In this document: positions 1-7,263 of the stretch, piece by piece | Position numbering within the stretch: position 1 is the stretch's first letter | Layout: the number at the start of each line of letters is the position of its first letter | Assembly (NCBI GenBank): GCA_013373005.1 | Contig: JABXIP010000272.1 | Location: 1 to 9,576, forward strand | Origin: Cytophagia bacterium | GTDB taxonomy: Bacteria; Bacteroidota; Bacteroidia; Cytophagales; Cyclobacteriaceae | Direction of reading: 5' to 3' | DNA length: 9,576 nt | Translations under genes and position numbers: made by a program | Notes under the pieces: model-generated | Databases searched by the model: none | What the model was told of the DNA's origin: nothing | The model's input: only the letters and a program-made list of their open reading frames with translations

Positions 1-1602
1 ATCAAAGAAGGAAAAACCTCAGTGGCCGCTTCAGTACGTTCTACCTACAGCAATTGGCTGGTACATTCTATCAAAACAGATTATGCCGATTTAAGTGATA
101 GCAAGGTTGGTTTTTACGATGCCACCTTAAAACTAACTCACTTGGTTTCAGAAGATACCAAGCTTTCATTTACAGGCTATTCAAGCAAGGATGCCTTTAG
201 TTTGGAGGGAGATACTACTTACAGATGGCACAATCTGCAGGCCAGTGCAAGGTTAGATCATCAGTTTACACCACAGTTGGGTTCAGACTTTACTTTAGGA
301 TACACATTGTATGGTTATGATGTAGAAAATGAAGACCCTCGTCAGGCTTCTGAATTGACCTACAGAATTGGTGTAACCGCACTCAAGTCAGCATTTCATT
401 TAGATAAAAGAGATCACAAGCTGGACTTTGGTTGGCAGCTTTCGCATTACCTCTTTAAACCTGGTATGCTAGAACCTACTGCTTCAACATCGAATGCCGC
501 TACCATTAAAATGGATAATCAATATTCCATTGAGAACGCCTTTTACATTAATGATGAATGGGAGCTTAGCGATAACCTCACCCTTGAAGGAGGCTTAAGA
601 ATACCCATGTTCTTTTCGTTCGGCAAGGCAGATGTGTTTACCTATGAACCCGGGCAAATCAAGCAGCTCTCTACCATAACAGATACACTAAATTATAAAG
701 GTGGAGAGGTGATCAAGTCTTATTTTGGGCTTGAGCCGCGTCTTTCAATGAATTGGAAATTCGCTCCCGAGACTTCACTAAAAGTTGGCTACAACCGCAT
801 TTATCAGTTCCTGCATTTAGTTACCAATACTGCAGCAGTTACACCTGTAGATATCTGGCAGCCAAGTGGTTATTATTTCAGACCGCAAATTGCAGATCAG
901 GTTTCTGCCGGACTGTTCAAAGACTTTAATGAGAAAGCCTACGGAATATCAACTGAAGTCTTTTATAAACACATAGATAACCTCATAGACTTTAAGGATG
1001 GTGCACAGCTTATTCTCAACAATCATTTAGAAACTGAGCTACTACAAGGAACAGGCGAAGCCTACGGGGTTGAGACCTCTTTTTTTAAGAATTCTGGAAA
1101 GTTTACTGGAAACCTGAGCTACACATATTCAAGGTCATTTAGAACCATTGCCGGACCAACAAATAGTGAGTCCATTAACCAGGGAGAACGCTATCCTGCC
1201 AATTATGACCAACCACATATCATTAATCTAAGCTGGAAGCTGGAGATGTCTAAAAGGCACTACTTTACTGGAAACTTCACTTATCACAGTGGCAGACCTG
1301 TAACCATCCCATTGGCTGTTTTTGGATATGATAACAATTCAGTGGCTTATTTTTCAGGAAGAAACCAATACAGAATTCCTGACTATCACAGACTAGATTT
1401 GGCTCTGGTTGTAGAGGGAAACCACAATAAACGCAAGAAGTGGAAAGGTACCTGGGTATTCTCCATCTACAACGTTTATGCCCGAAAGAATCCATATACG
1501 ATTTTCTTCAGAACCTCCAATGCTGGAGTTCCTGAACCATATCAGTTGTCTATAGTAGGCACTTTGTTACCATCAATTAGCTATAACCTCAAACTAGATT
1601 GA
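1..1602 (+). CDS. TonB-dependent outer-membrane receptor, C-terminal beta-barrel part (5' truncated)
   Basis: The reading frame is open from base 1 (first residues IKEGKTSVAASVRSTYSN), so this is the C-terminal 533 residues of a longer protein and not a gene starting at the GTG at 22. TonB-dependent receptors import ligands across the outer membrane using energy from TonB-ExbBD. The visible part is all amphipathic beta-strand with aromatic girdles, as expected for the 22-strand barrel. Typical features of Bacteroidota receptors are the barrel-entry segment at the left edge, a LEPRLSMNWKF strand near residues 244-254, a GYNRIYQ strand, an NYDQPHIINLSW strand followed by YHSGRPVTIP, and a final PSISYNLKLD strand. 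The signal peptide, any carboxypeptidase-like regulatory domain and the plug must lie upstream of the window. The stop codon TGA at 1600-1602 shares one base with the ATG of the first DUF4249-type gene. The substrate cannot be read from the barrel. Family assignment is firm; specificity is unknown. The last residue is Asp and not the usual terminal aromatic. Confidence 0.9.
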   Translation: MKEGKTSVAASVRSTYSNWLVHSIKTDYADLSDSKVGFYDATLKLTHLVSEDTKLSFTGYSSKDAFSLEGDTTYRWHNLQASARLDHQFTPQLGSDFTLGYTLYGYDVENEDPRQASELTYRIGVTALKSAFHLDKRDHKLDFGWQLSHYLFKPGMLEPTASTSNAATIKMDNQYSIENAFYINDEWELSDNLTLEGGLRIPMFFSFGKADVFTYEPGQIKQLSTITDTLNYKGGEVIKSYFGLEPRLSMNWKFAPETSLKVGYNRIYQFLHLVTNTAAVTPVDIWQPSGYYFRPQIADQVSAGLFKDFNEKAYGISTEVFYKHIDNLIDFKDGAQLILNNHLETELLQGTGEAYGVETSFFKNSGKFTGNLSYTYSRSFRTIAGPTNSESINQGERYPANYDQPHIINLSWKLEMSKRHYFTGNFTYHSGRPVTIPLAVFGYDNNSVAYFSGRNQYRIPDYHRLDLALVVEGNHNKRKKWKGTWVFSIYNVYARKNPYTIFFRTSNAGVPEPYQLSIVGTLLPSISYNLKLD

Positions 1603-2732
1603 TGACTCCTAATAGGACATATTGCCTGATCATTTTGCTGAGCTTGCTGGGCTTAACTACATGTGTTGAACCTATTGAATTTGATGTACCTCCAGCAGAA
1701 TCGCTGGTGATTATCGAGGGTTCTGTTACCAATGAAGATGAGCCATATACTGTGACTATCACAAGAGCCATTCCATTGAGCGCTGATAGCTTGGTAAAGC
1801 CTCCTGTAGAGCGGGCAATGGTTCGTTTGTATGACGACCAGAATAATGTCGAAGATTTTCAGGAGGTAAGCCCTGGAGTTTACCAAACTGGAGGAGCTAT
1901 TAGAGGAGAAATAGGCAGATCCTATCATATTAGAGTTGAACTGGAAGACGGAACTGTCTTTGAATCGGAGCCAGACCTAATGAAGCCGGTAGGCAATGTA
2001 GAAGAGATTCGTTACGAATTCGAAACACGAACTGAAGAGCATAATTTCGTTGAAGCTCAAAGGGACGTATTCAATGTATACATCGATTCTGATGCAGGTC
2101 CCGGGGTGGGAAACTATGTACGTTGGAGATATAATGGTGTCTACCGAATAGTTACCAATCCAGAATTGAAACTTGAGGTTTTGCCATGGTCCAATCTTCC
2201 AAGGCCAATTCCAAGAGCTTGTAGTGGCTTTAGAACTGCCGGTCACCCTAGTGGTTCCGGTTATATTTTGGTACAGTACCGCGATTGTACCTGCTGCGAA
2301 TGCTACGTTTATCAGCATGAGAAAGCTCCTCAACTATCTGATGACCTGTTAATTGCAGATAAGCAGTTCAATAACATCAAAGTAGGAGAAGTACCTATCA
2401 GTAACATCACTTTCTACGATAAGTACCTCATTGAGGTAGAGCAAATGAGCATGACTCAGGTAGCCTTCGAATTCTTCAAGCTCATTAGAATTCAGAAGAC
2501 TGAAGCTTCTAATATCTTTCAACCGCCTTCGGGTGAATTGATAGGCAATGTTTTCCCACTCAATTCAGAAGATCGTGTTGTAGGTCTTTTTTGGGCTTCC
2601 GCAGTAAGCAAAAAGACACATTTCTTAACCAGAGATGATATTCCCTACAACCTGACTCCAACGGAAACCATTGCGGAGTCATGCCTCAGTTATTTTGATG
2701 ATGCCACCACCACTAAACCGGATGCCTGGTGA
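1602..2732 (+). CDS. DUF4249-type lipoprotein, tandem copy 1
   Basis: A 376-residue protein resembling the DUF4249 family, a Bacteroidota group of envelope proteins usually encoded beside TonB-dependent receptors and without an established biochemical function. I chose ATG 1602, which overlaps the receptor stop by one base (TGATG); a TTG at 1599 is in frame but less likely. Residues 1-20 form a signal peptide ending LTTC, with candidate lipidated Cys21. Threonine just before the cysteine is unusual; copies 2 and 3 have LLGC. After the shared CVEPIEF start comes a beta-rich, Ig-like region (about 30-130, with SPGVYQ and SYHIRV strands), then GNYVRW at 170-175. Six cysteines match the other copies: C207 in CSGF, C229, C231, C232 and C234 in CTCCECY, and C361 in ESCL. 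The C-terminal 133 residues match copy 2 at 101 positions by hand count without gaps. It is probably a partner of the upstream receptor; this role is inferred from context only. Confidence 0.85.
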   Translation: MTPNRTYCLIILLSLLGLTTCVEPIEFDVPPAESLVIIEGSVTNEDEPYTVTITRAIPLSADSLVKPPVERAMVRLYDDQNNVEDFQEVSPGVYQTGGAIRGEIGRSYHIRVELEDGTVFESEPDLMKPVGNVEEIRYEFETRTEEHNFVEAQRDVFNVYIDSDAGPGVGNYVRWRYNGVYRIVTNPELKLEVLPWSNLPRPIPRACSGFRTAGHPSGSGYILVQYRDCTCCECYVYQHEKAPQLSDDLLIADKQFNNIKVGEVPISNITFYDKYLIEVEQMSMTQVAFEFFKLIRIQKTEASNIFQPPSGELIGNVFPLNSEDRVVGLFWASAVSKKTHFLTRDDIPYNLTPTETIAESCLSYFDDATTTKPDAW

Positions 2733-2737
2733 AGTAT
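2724..2737 (+). promoter_or_regulatory. GTGA stop/start overlap coupling copy 1 to copy 2
   Basis: The stop TGA (2730-2732) of copy 1 overlaps a GTG start (2729-2731) of copy 2. This decides the start of copy 2: the GTG gives a short signal peptide with a good LLGC lipobox, and no upstream in-frame ATG does so. The surrounding 14 bases, GCCTGGTGAAGTAT, recur exactly at 3833-3846. The arrangement implies translational coupling by terminating ribosomes; no Shine-Dalgarno-like sequence is needed or evident. Confidence 0.7.
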
Positions 2738-3841
2738 TCAAAATATTTGATATTGTCCTTACTCTTAGGTTGCGTTGAGCCGATTGAATTTGATGTTCCT
2801 CCGGCAAAATCACTCATTATCATTGAGGGCTCAATAACCAATGAAGATTCTCCATATATGGTAAACATATCTAGAGCGGTATCATTGAATCTCGATAGTT
2901 TAGTCAGTCCGCCAGTAGAAAATGCGGTGATAACTCTGTTCAGCAGCGACAATGAAGTAGATAGTTTTCAGGAGATTAGCCCCGGGGTTTATCAGAGTCA
3001 AGGCCTTATCAAAGGGGAAATAGGAAAGTCTTATCACATACGGGTTTTGCTGGAGGATGGGACTGTTTTTGAATCGGAGCCTGATATGATGAAGCCTGTT
3101 GGTAGGGTAGAAGACATTCGATTTGAATATGAAGAAAGGCTGAAAGAAGAATTTTTTGGAGATGTAAGAAGGGATGTGTTCAATGTTTTTATCGATTCTG
3201 ATGTTGGAACCGGCTCAGGTAACTATGTGCGCTGGAGATTCAATGGAACTTATAGAATTGTGACCAATCCTGAGCGGAGAGAAATTGTATTACCATGGTC
3301 CGATAGTGCTTTAAAGTCTCCCAGGCCTTGCAGTGGATTTATTACGGCTGGAACTAAAAGCGGTGTAGGTACCAGACTGGTACAAGTGGCACCGTGCGAG
3401 TGCTGTGAATGCTGGGTAAGTCAGCCGGAAAAGGCCCCACAGTTGTCAGATGACCTGCTTATTGCTGATAAAAAGTTCAACAATATAAAAGTGGGCGAGG
3501 TGCCTATTAACAATGTCAGCTTTTTCGATAAATACATGATACAAGTAGAGCAAATGAGCATGACCCAAACCGCCTTTGAATTCTTCAAACTGATAAGAAT
3601 TCAGAAAACGGAGGCATCCAGTATTTTTCAACCACCTTCTGGAGAGATAATAGGCAATATTAAGGCTATTAGCTCTGATACGAGAGTGGTTGGGCTGTTT
3701 TGGGCCTCGGCCGTAAGTAAGCGAACAGCATTTATTGAAAAAGACTATATCCCATATCCACTGACTCCAACTGAGCTAATACCTGAGTCGTGTCTTATCG
3801 AGTTTAATTATTCCACAACTACAAAACCCGAAGCCTGGTGA
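2729..3841 (+). CDS. DUF4249-type lipoprotein, tandem copy 2
   Basis: A 370-residue paralogue of the preceding gene, starting at GTG 2729 inside the stop of copy 1. Residues 1-14 (MKYSKYLILSLLLG) form a short lipoprotein signal peptide and Cys15 sits in a good LLGC lipobox, followed by VEPIEFDVPP. The same layout follows: a beta-rich Ig-like N-terminal region, GNYVRW at 164-169, and the cysteine set C201 (CSGF), C223, C225, C226 and C228 (CECCECW) and C355 (ESCL). Hand comparison with copy 1 gives 124 of 185 identities between the lipid cysteine and the CSGF cysteine, and 101 of 133 over the C-terminal block, both without gaps. Copy 1 is therefore its closest relative here. Divergence is concentrated around residues 120-131, between the NPE and PRPCSG motifs, and just before the CxCCxC motif. 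It is probably anchored in the outer membrane as a receptor partner; the function is unknown. Confidence 0.87.
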   Translation: MKYSKYLILSLLLGCVEPIEFDVPPAKSLIIIEGSITNEDSPYMVNISRAVSLNLDSLVSPPVENAVITLFSSDNEVDSFQEISPGVYQSQGLIKGEIGKSYHIRVLLEDGTVFESEPDMMKPVGRVEDIRFEYEERLKEEFFGDVRRDVFNVFIDSDVGTGSGNYVRWRFNGTYRIVTNPERREIVLPWSDSALKSPRPCSGFITAGTKSGVGTRLVQVAPCECCECWVSQPEKAPQLSDDLLIADKKFNNIKVGEVPINNVSFFDKYMIQVEQMSMTQTAFEFFKLIRIQKTEASSIFQPPSGEIIGNIKAISSDTRVVGLFWASAVSKRTAFIEKDYIPYPLTPTELIPESCLIEFNYSTTTKPEAW

Positions 3842-3846
3842 AGTAT
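3833..3846 (+). promoter_or_regulatory. GTGA stop/start overlap coupling copy 2 to copy 3
   Basis: The stop TGA (3839-3841) of copy 2 overlaps the GTG start (3838-3840) of copy 3. The 14-base context GCCTGGTGAAGTAT is identical to that at 2724-2737, so the C-terminal Ala-Trp codons, the overlap and the first codons of the next gene were copied together. It supports GTG 3838 as the start, giving the MKYTKYIILFLLLGC lipoprotein signal, and coupled translation. Confidence 0.7.
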
Positions 3847-4950
3847 ACCAAGTACATTATATTATTCCTTTTGCTGGGATGCATAGAACCAATTGAGTTC
3901 GAAATACCACCTGCCGAGTCATTACTCATAATTGAGGGAATGATCAACGATGAGGATGGACCTTATACGGTACAAATTTCAAGAGCGGTTCCACTTTCGG
4001 TAGATACATTGGAGGTTCCACCTGTGTCTGGTGCTTCAGTAAGACTTCATGACGACTTAGGGAATGTTGAAGACTTTGATGAAACCGAACCGGGTATTTA
4101 TCAGACCAGAGGAGCTATCAAGGGCGAAGTAGGGCGCTCGTACCATATTACGGTTTCAGTTGATGGAAAGAGCTATGAATCGACTCCTGAGGAGATTAAA
4201 CCTGTAGGTCAGATTTCAGAGATTCGCTATGAATTCAAGGAAGAGCGTATTGAAGACTTATTCGGAGAAAAGAATAAGGACCATTTCAATATCTATGTTG
4301 ATGCTGAGCAAGGAGATGAAACGGGAGGTTATGTGCGCTGGAGAATGACTGGTACGTATAAGGTTGAAACAACACCACAACTAAGAGAAACACTACATCA
4401 CCCGGGTGCAGTGCCGTTAAAGGCACCAAGGCCTTGCAGCGGCTATACCACGGCAGTTCATCCAAGCGGTAGAGGGACAATCATAGTTAAGGTGGGAGAG
4501 TGCACCTGCTGCGAATGCTATGTTGATATGAAAGAATCAGTTCCTCAGGTTTCCGATAACCTTTTGGTAAGCGAAGGAAGCTACAATAATGTCAAGATTG
4601 GCCGAGTACCCGTTAATAGTGCCACATTTATGGAAAAATATATGGTGAGGGTAGAGCAGATGAGCCTCAGTAGAACTGCCTTTGATTTTTTTAAACTCAT
4701 TAATATTCAAAAAGAGCAGGCCAGCAATATTTTTCAACCTAGCTCCGGAGAATTACTAGGAAACATAAAAGCACTCAATTCTCAAGACAGAGTATTGGGC
4801 TTGTTCTGGGCTACCTCTATTACTGAAAAGGTAACTTTTATTGAAAGGGACGATGTACCTTATCCTGTACCTGATTTCCCTGGAGCCAATGAATCTTGCC
4901 TGCTTGAATTTGATTATTCTACCACTGAACCACCTGAAGAATGGAACTAA
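3838..4950 (+). CDS. DUF4249-type lipoprotein, tandem copy 3
   Basis: A 370-residue third paralogue, starting at GTG 3838 inside the copy 2 stop. The signal peptide MKYTKYIILFLLLG is followed by lipobox Cys15 and IEPIEFEIPP. The order of motifs is preserved: Ig-like N-terminal strands, GGYVRW at 163-168, cysteines C200 (CSGY), C222, C224, C225 and C227 (CTCCECY), and C354 (ESCL). It is the most divergent copy: the C-terminal 133-residue block has 72 identities to copy 1 by hand count, against 101 between copies 1 and 2. The cysteine spacing is nevertheless unchanged (22 residues from the CSG cysteine to the first of the cluster). It ends EEWN, one residue longer than the terminal Trp of the other copies, and its last 10 bases overlap the start of the 772-residue protein gene. 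It is probably an outer-membrane lipoprotein working with the receptor; the ligand is unknown. Confidence 0.87.
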   Translation: MKYTKYIILFLLLGCIEPIEFEIPPAESLLIIEGMINDEDGPYTVQISRAVPLSVDTLEVPPVSGASVRLHDDLGNVEDFDETEPGIYQTRGAIKGEVGRSYHITVSVDGKSYESTPEEIKPVGQISEIRYEFKEERIEDLFGEKNKDHFNIYVDAEQGDETGGYVRWRMTGTYKVETTPQLRETLHHPGAVPLKAPRPCSGYTTAVHPSGRGTIIVKVGECTCCECYVDMKESVPQVSDNLLVSEGSYNNVKIGRVPVNSATFMEKYMVRVEQMSLSRTAFDFFKLINIQKEQASNIFQPSSGELLGNIKALNSQDRVLGLFWATSITEKVTFIERDDVPYPVPDFPGANESCLLEFDYSTTEPPEEWN

Positions 4951-7259
4951 GAAGGACTTTTTTATTGATACTGCTTTTAGCTGGAGGCCATATGCTTTTG
5001 GCTCAAAAGTCTGTTCAGGGCATTGTTGAAGCCTATGAGAAGTATGAAACAGAATGGCCTTCTCAGAAGATATATGTTGCATTCAACCAGGAAAAGTATG
5101 CTCCTGGCGATACCGTGTTCTTTAAGGCCTATTTGCTGAGTGCCGACCTGGGTTTGTGGAGTGGATCGCAGATGATGGAAATCAATCTGTTAGATAAGGA
5201 TGGAGAGGTAAGACAAAAGGCAACCATCAAAACCCAAGATGGAATGGGGAGCAATCAATTGATTTTACCTGAAGATCTGGAGGCCGGTTTATACAACTTT
5301 ACTGCCTTCACCAATTGGATGAGGAATTTCGATGCATCAGTCATGTTTGAGCAGAATCTGATGGTGGTGAAGGATTTTCAGATCGAAACAGCTGCGAGCA
5401 AGCCGCTATACGGTATTGAAGGAGGTAATCTTACCAATGGTCTTCTTTCGAACATTGTGGTTAAGTCAATGACACCTGAATCTCTGGTTTACCTAAAAGA
5501 TCAAAACGGAGAAAGGATTGATTCGGTAATGACAGATGCTTTGGGATTAGGAGTATTAAAAGCCGTGGCCGATAAGGCCAACAACTATTTTCTCGAAGAG
5601 GGTGATGCTGTTGTATTTATGCCTACGGTTCAAGACTTCGGATACAATTTGTCTGTTACCTTACCACGCTCTAGTACTGAAGATGTTAGGATTTTAGTCT
5701 CGGCACAACCGGCTCCAAATGCATCAGAATTATCTTTTATTATTACTTCAAAAGGAAAAGTGGTCTACCATGAGGCTATACCTGGTAATCAGGCCAGGGT
5801 TGGAAAAAGTATTGGTCAGGATAGATTAAGCCCGGGTTTATATCAGGTTTCACTCTTAAGTTCTGAAGGTGAAGTTTTAGGTTATAGAGAGTTTTATCTG
5901 AAAGATGATAATAGTGCTGACTTAAAACTCAATGTATCTTCTGAATCGGTTGCTCCAAGAATGTCTGTAGATATGAACATTGAAGCTTTGGGCCAAACCG
6001 GAGGTGGAGATCAGCTCTCTGTGTCAGTCATTAATGCCGATGTGCAGAACTTTTCAAGCCTCGGTTTGGCTGAAAAAATAACCCTGGCAGATAGAGTTTC
6101 TAGTTTGTCTCATATACATGAAACAGAAGGCCTAAGCAGTTTAATTGATCAATATCTCATACTGAAATCCAAGCCGATTGACTGGACAAAAATCATCAAT
6201 TACGATGGTTCAAAACCCACATATGGCTATTCTACATTGTTTCAGATGACCGGAATAGCCAAAGACTCGACCGGAGCTAATTTGCCCGACAATTCAACCC
6301 TTATGTTCTATCTTCAAAACGATCTGATGCGTTATGAAGTGAACATTATTCAAGGCGGGTATTTTCAGCTTAACCTGTTGGACATTTATGGCGAAGACGA
6401 ACTCTTTATTATTGCTGAAAAACCATCTGGAGAAGAGGTTTTAGATATTGATATTGAGTGGATTCACTTACCATTGCCTGAATTTAAAAAGGCACCTGAA
6501 TTCAAGCTTTTAGATGTTGAAGACACATATGCGCAGTTCAATGGTAAGCGTAGAAAAGTAGACCATTCGTTTGAGTTTTTCTCTTCCAAAGCCAACCTGG
6601 ATTCTTTAGCAGATTTAAATCGAAGCCGAGCACCCAAAGTGCCGATCTTAGAAGGTGATAATTCATTTAATGTGGAAGATTTTTACCTCTTTCCAACCTT
6701 TGGGGAGTTTCTCAATGAGGTGGTGAGGCCGCTACGCGTTGGGCAGCAAAAAGGTAAGCCTTTGGTAAGAGTTAGGTTCTTGGAGCCAGATATTGCCACT
6801 GGAGACCCGCTTTATATCATAGACGGTATTGCTACTAAAAACACAGAGTTCTTCCTGTCGCTAGATCCGAAGTCTCTGAAAACCATTTCGGTGATTAAAT
6901 ATCCTAAAAAGCTTTCCCGATTCGGTCAGATGGCCAAAAATGGGATCGTCATAGTGGACACCAAAACAGGCAATGTGAGAGAGCCACTGAATGAAAACAG
7001 GTTGATTTATGGGCTGAATAGCCCAATGGACTTTCCTGAATTAAACGCAGAATGGGCTAATGAATCGGGAAATCCGGAATTCAGATCTACTGTTTATTGG
7101 AATCCATTGGTTGAGCTAAATGAAGCTGGCAAAGCTTCTGTTCAATTCATTAACTCAGACGATATTGCTACGCTGGCCATTCGCATTGAAGGCTTTGTAG
7201 GTGGTAGACCCGTATCTTTGATGAAGAAGATTGAACCCAGCCAGGTAGGTCAATATTAG
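4941..7259 (+). CDS. Secreted macroglobulin-like protein with a TonB-plug-like C-terminal segment
   Basis: A 772-residue exported protein. ATG 4941 overlaps copy 3 by 10 bases and gives a good Sec signal peptide, residues 1-21 ending in LLA before Gln22; there is no lipobox. Residues about 39-145 resemble a macroglobulin MG2 domain, with IYVAFNQEKYAPGDTVFFKAY, then LPEDLEAGLYNFTAFTNWMRN. A long beta-rich middle follows. From about 623 the chain carries a plug-like pattern: PLYIIDG (623-629), then about 40 residues later FGQMAKNGIVIVDTK (NG at 667-668). This is the same order as the PLYVIDG and YG-x-x-ANGVI-x-V-T-TK motifs of TonB-receptor plugs. The C-terminal region has the YWNP motif (719-722) and a strand pair ending at the stop, seen in other large Bacteroidota proteins of this kind. 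No thioester motif (CxEQ) is visible, so it is not a complete trapping macroglobulin. It is the last gene of the coupled operon. A role with the receptor is inferred; its biochemical activity is unknown. Confidence 0.8.
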   Translation: MELRRTFLLILLLAGGHMLLAQKSVQGIVEAYEKYETEWPSQKIYVAFNQEKYAPGDTVFFKAYLLSADLGLWSGSQMMEINLLDKDGEVRQKATIKTQDGMGSNQLILPEDLEAGLYNFTAFTNWMRNFDASVMFEQNLMVVKDFQIETAASKPLYGIEGGNLTNGLLSNIVVKSMTPESLVYLKDQNGERIDSVMTDALGLGVLKAVADKANNYFLEEGDAVVFMPTVQDFGYNLSVTLPRSSTEDVRILVSAQPAPNASELSFIITSKGKVVYHEAIPGNQARVGKSIGQDRLSPGLYQVSLLSSEGEVLGYREFYLKDDNSADLKLNVSSESVAPRMSVDMNIEALGQTGGGDQLSVSVINADVQNFSSLGLAEKITLADRVSSLSHIHETEGLSSLIDQYLILKSKPIDWTKIINYDGSKPTYGYSTLFQMTGIAKDSTGANLPDNSTLMFYLQNDLMRYEVNIIQGGYFQLNLLDIYGEDELFIIAEKPSGEEVLDIDIEWIHLPLPEFKKAPEFKLLDVEDTYAQFNGKRRKVDHSFEFFSSKANLDSLADLNRSRAPKVPILEGDNSFNVEDFYLFPTFGEFLNEVVRPLRVGQQKGKPLVRVRFLEPDIATGDPLYIIDGIATKNTEFFLSLDPKSLKTISVIKYPKKLSRFGQMAKNGIVIVDTKTGNVREPLNENRLIYGLNSPMDFPELNAEWANESGNPEFRSTVYWNPLVELNEAGKASVQFINSDDIATLAIRIEGFVGGRPVSLMKKIEPSQVGQY

Positions 7260-7263
7260 CCAA

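Larger units (their letters stand above)
1602..4950 (+). repeat. Gene-sized tandem repeat: three paralogous DUF4249-type genes
   Basis: Three head-to-tail units of about 1.1 kb (1602-2732, 2729-3841, 3838-4950) encode homologous proteins with no spacer DNA. Units 1 and 2 still share exact nucleotide stretches, for example the 20 bases beginning at 2436 and at 3545. Units 2 and 3 begin with the same 14-base junction sequence. Unit 3 is more diverged in protein sequence, so the array probably grew by an older duplication that separated unit 3 and a later one that produced units 1 and 2. All three frames are intact, which argues that each copy is under selection. Confidence 0.85.

Noticed and set aside
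22..24. GTG as a start codon of the receptor gene
   Set aside because: The frame is open upstream to base 1, and the protein begins mid-barrel, lacking signal peptide and plug; the gene clearly starts outside the window.
1599..1601. TTG as start of DUF4249-type copy 1
   Set aside because: An ATG is the very next codon (1602) in the same frame and gives the same signal peptide, so the rarer TTG is not needed.
1977..2333. 118-codon open frame on the minus strand inside DUF4249-type copy 1
   Set aside because: It lies fully antisense to a well-supported conserved gene, has no recognisable domain or signal, and low-complexity composition typical of a shadow frame.
4756..5082. 108-codon open frame on the minus strand across the copy 3/772-residue gene junction
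   Set aside because: It is antisense to two real genes with no motif support; the sense frames explain the sequence.
6800..6990. Reading the 772-residue protein as a second TonB-dependent receptor
   Set aside because: The plug-like motifs are near the C-terminus and fewer than 100 residues follow, so no beta-barrel is possible.
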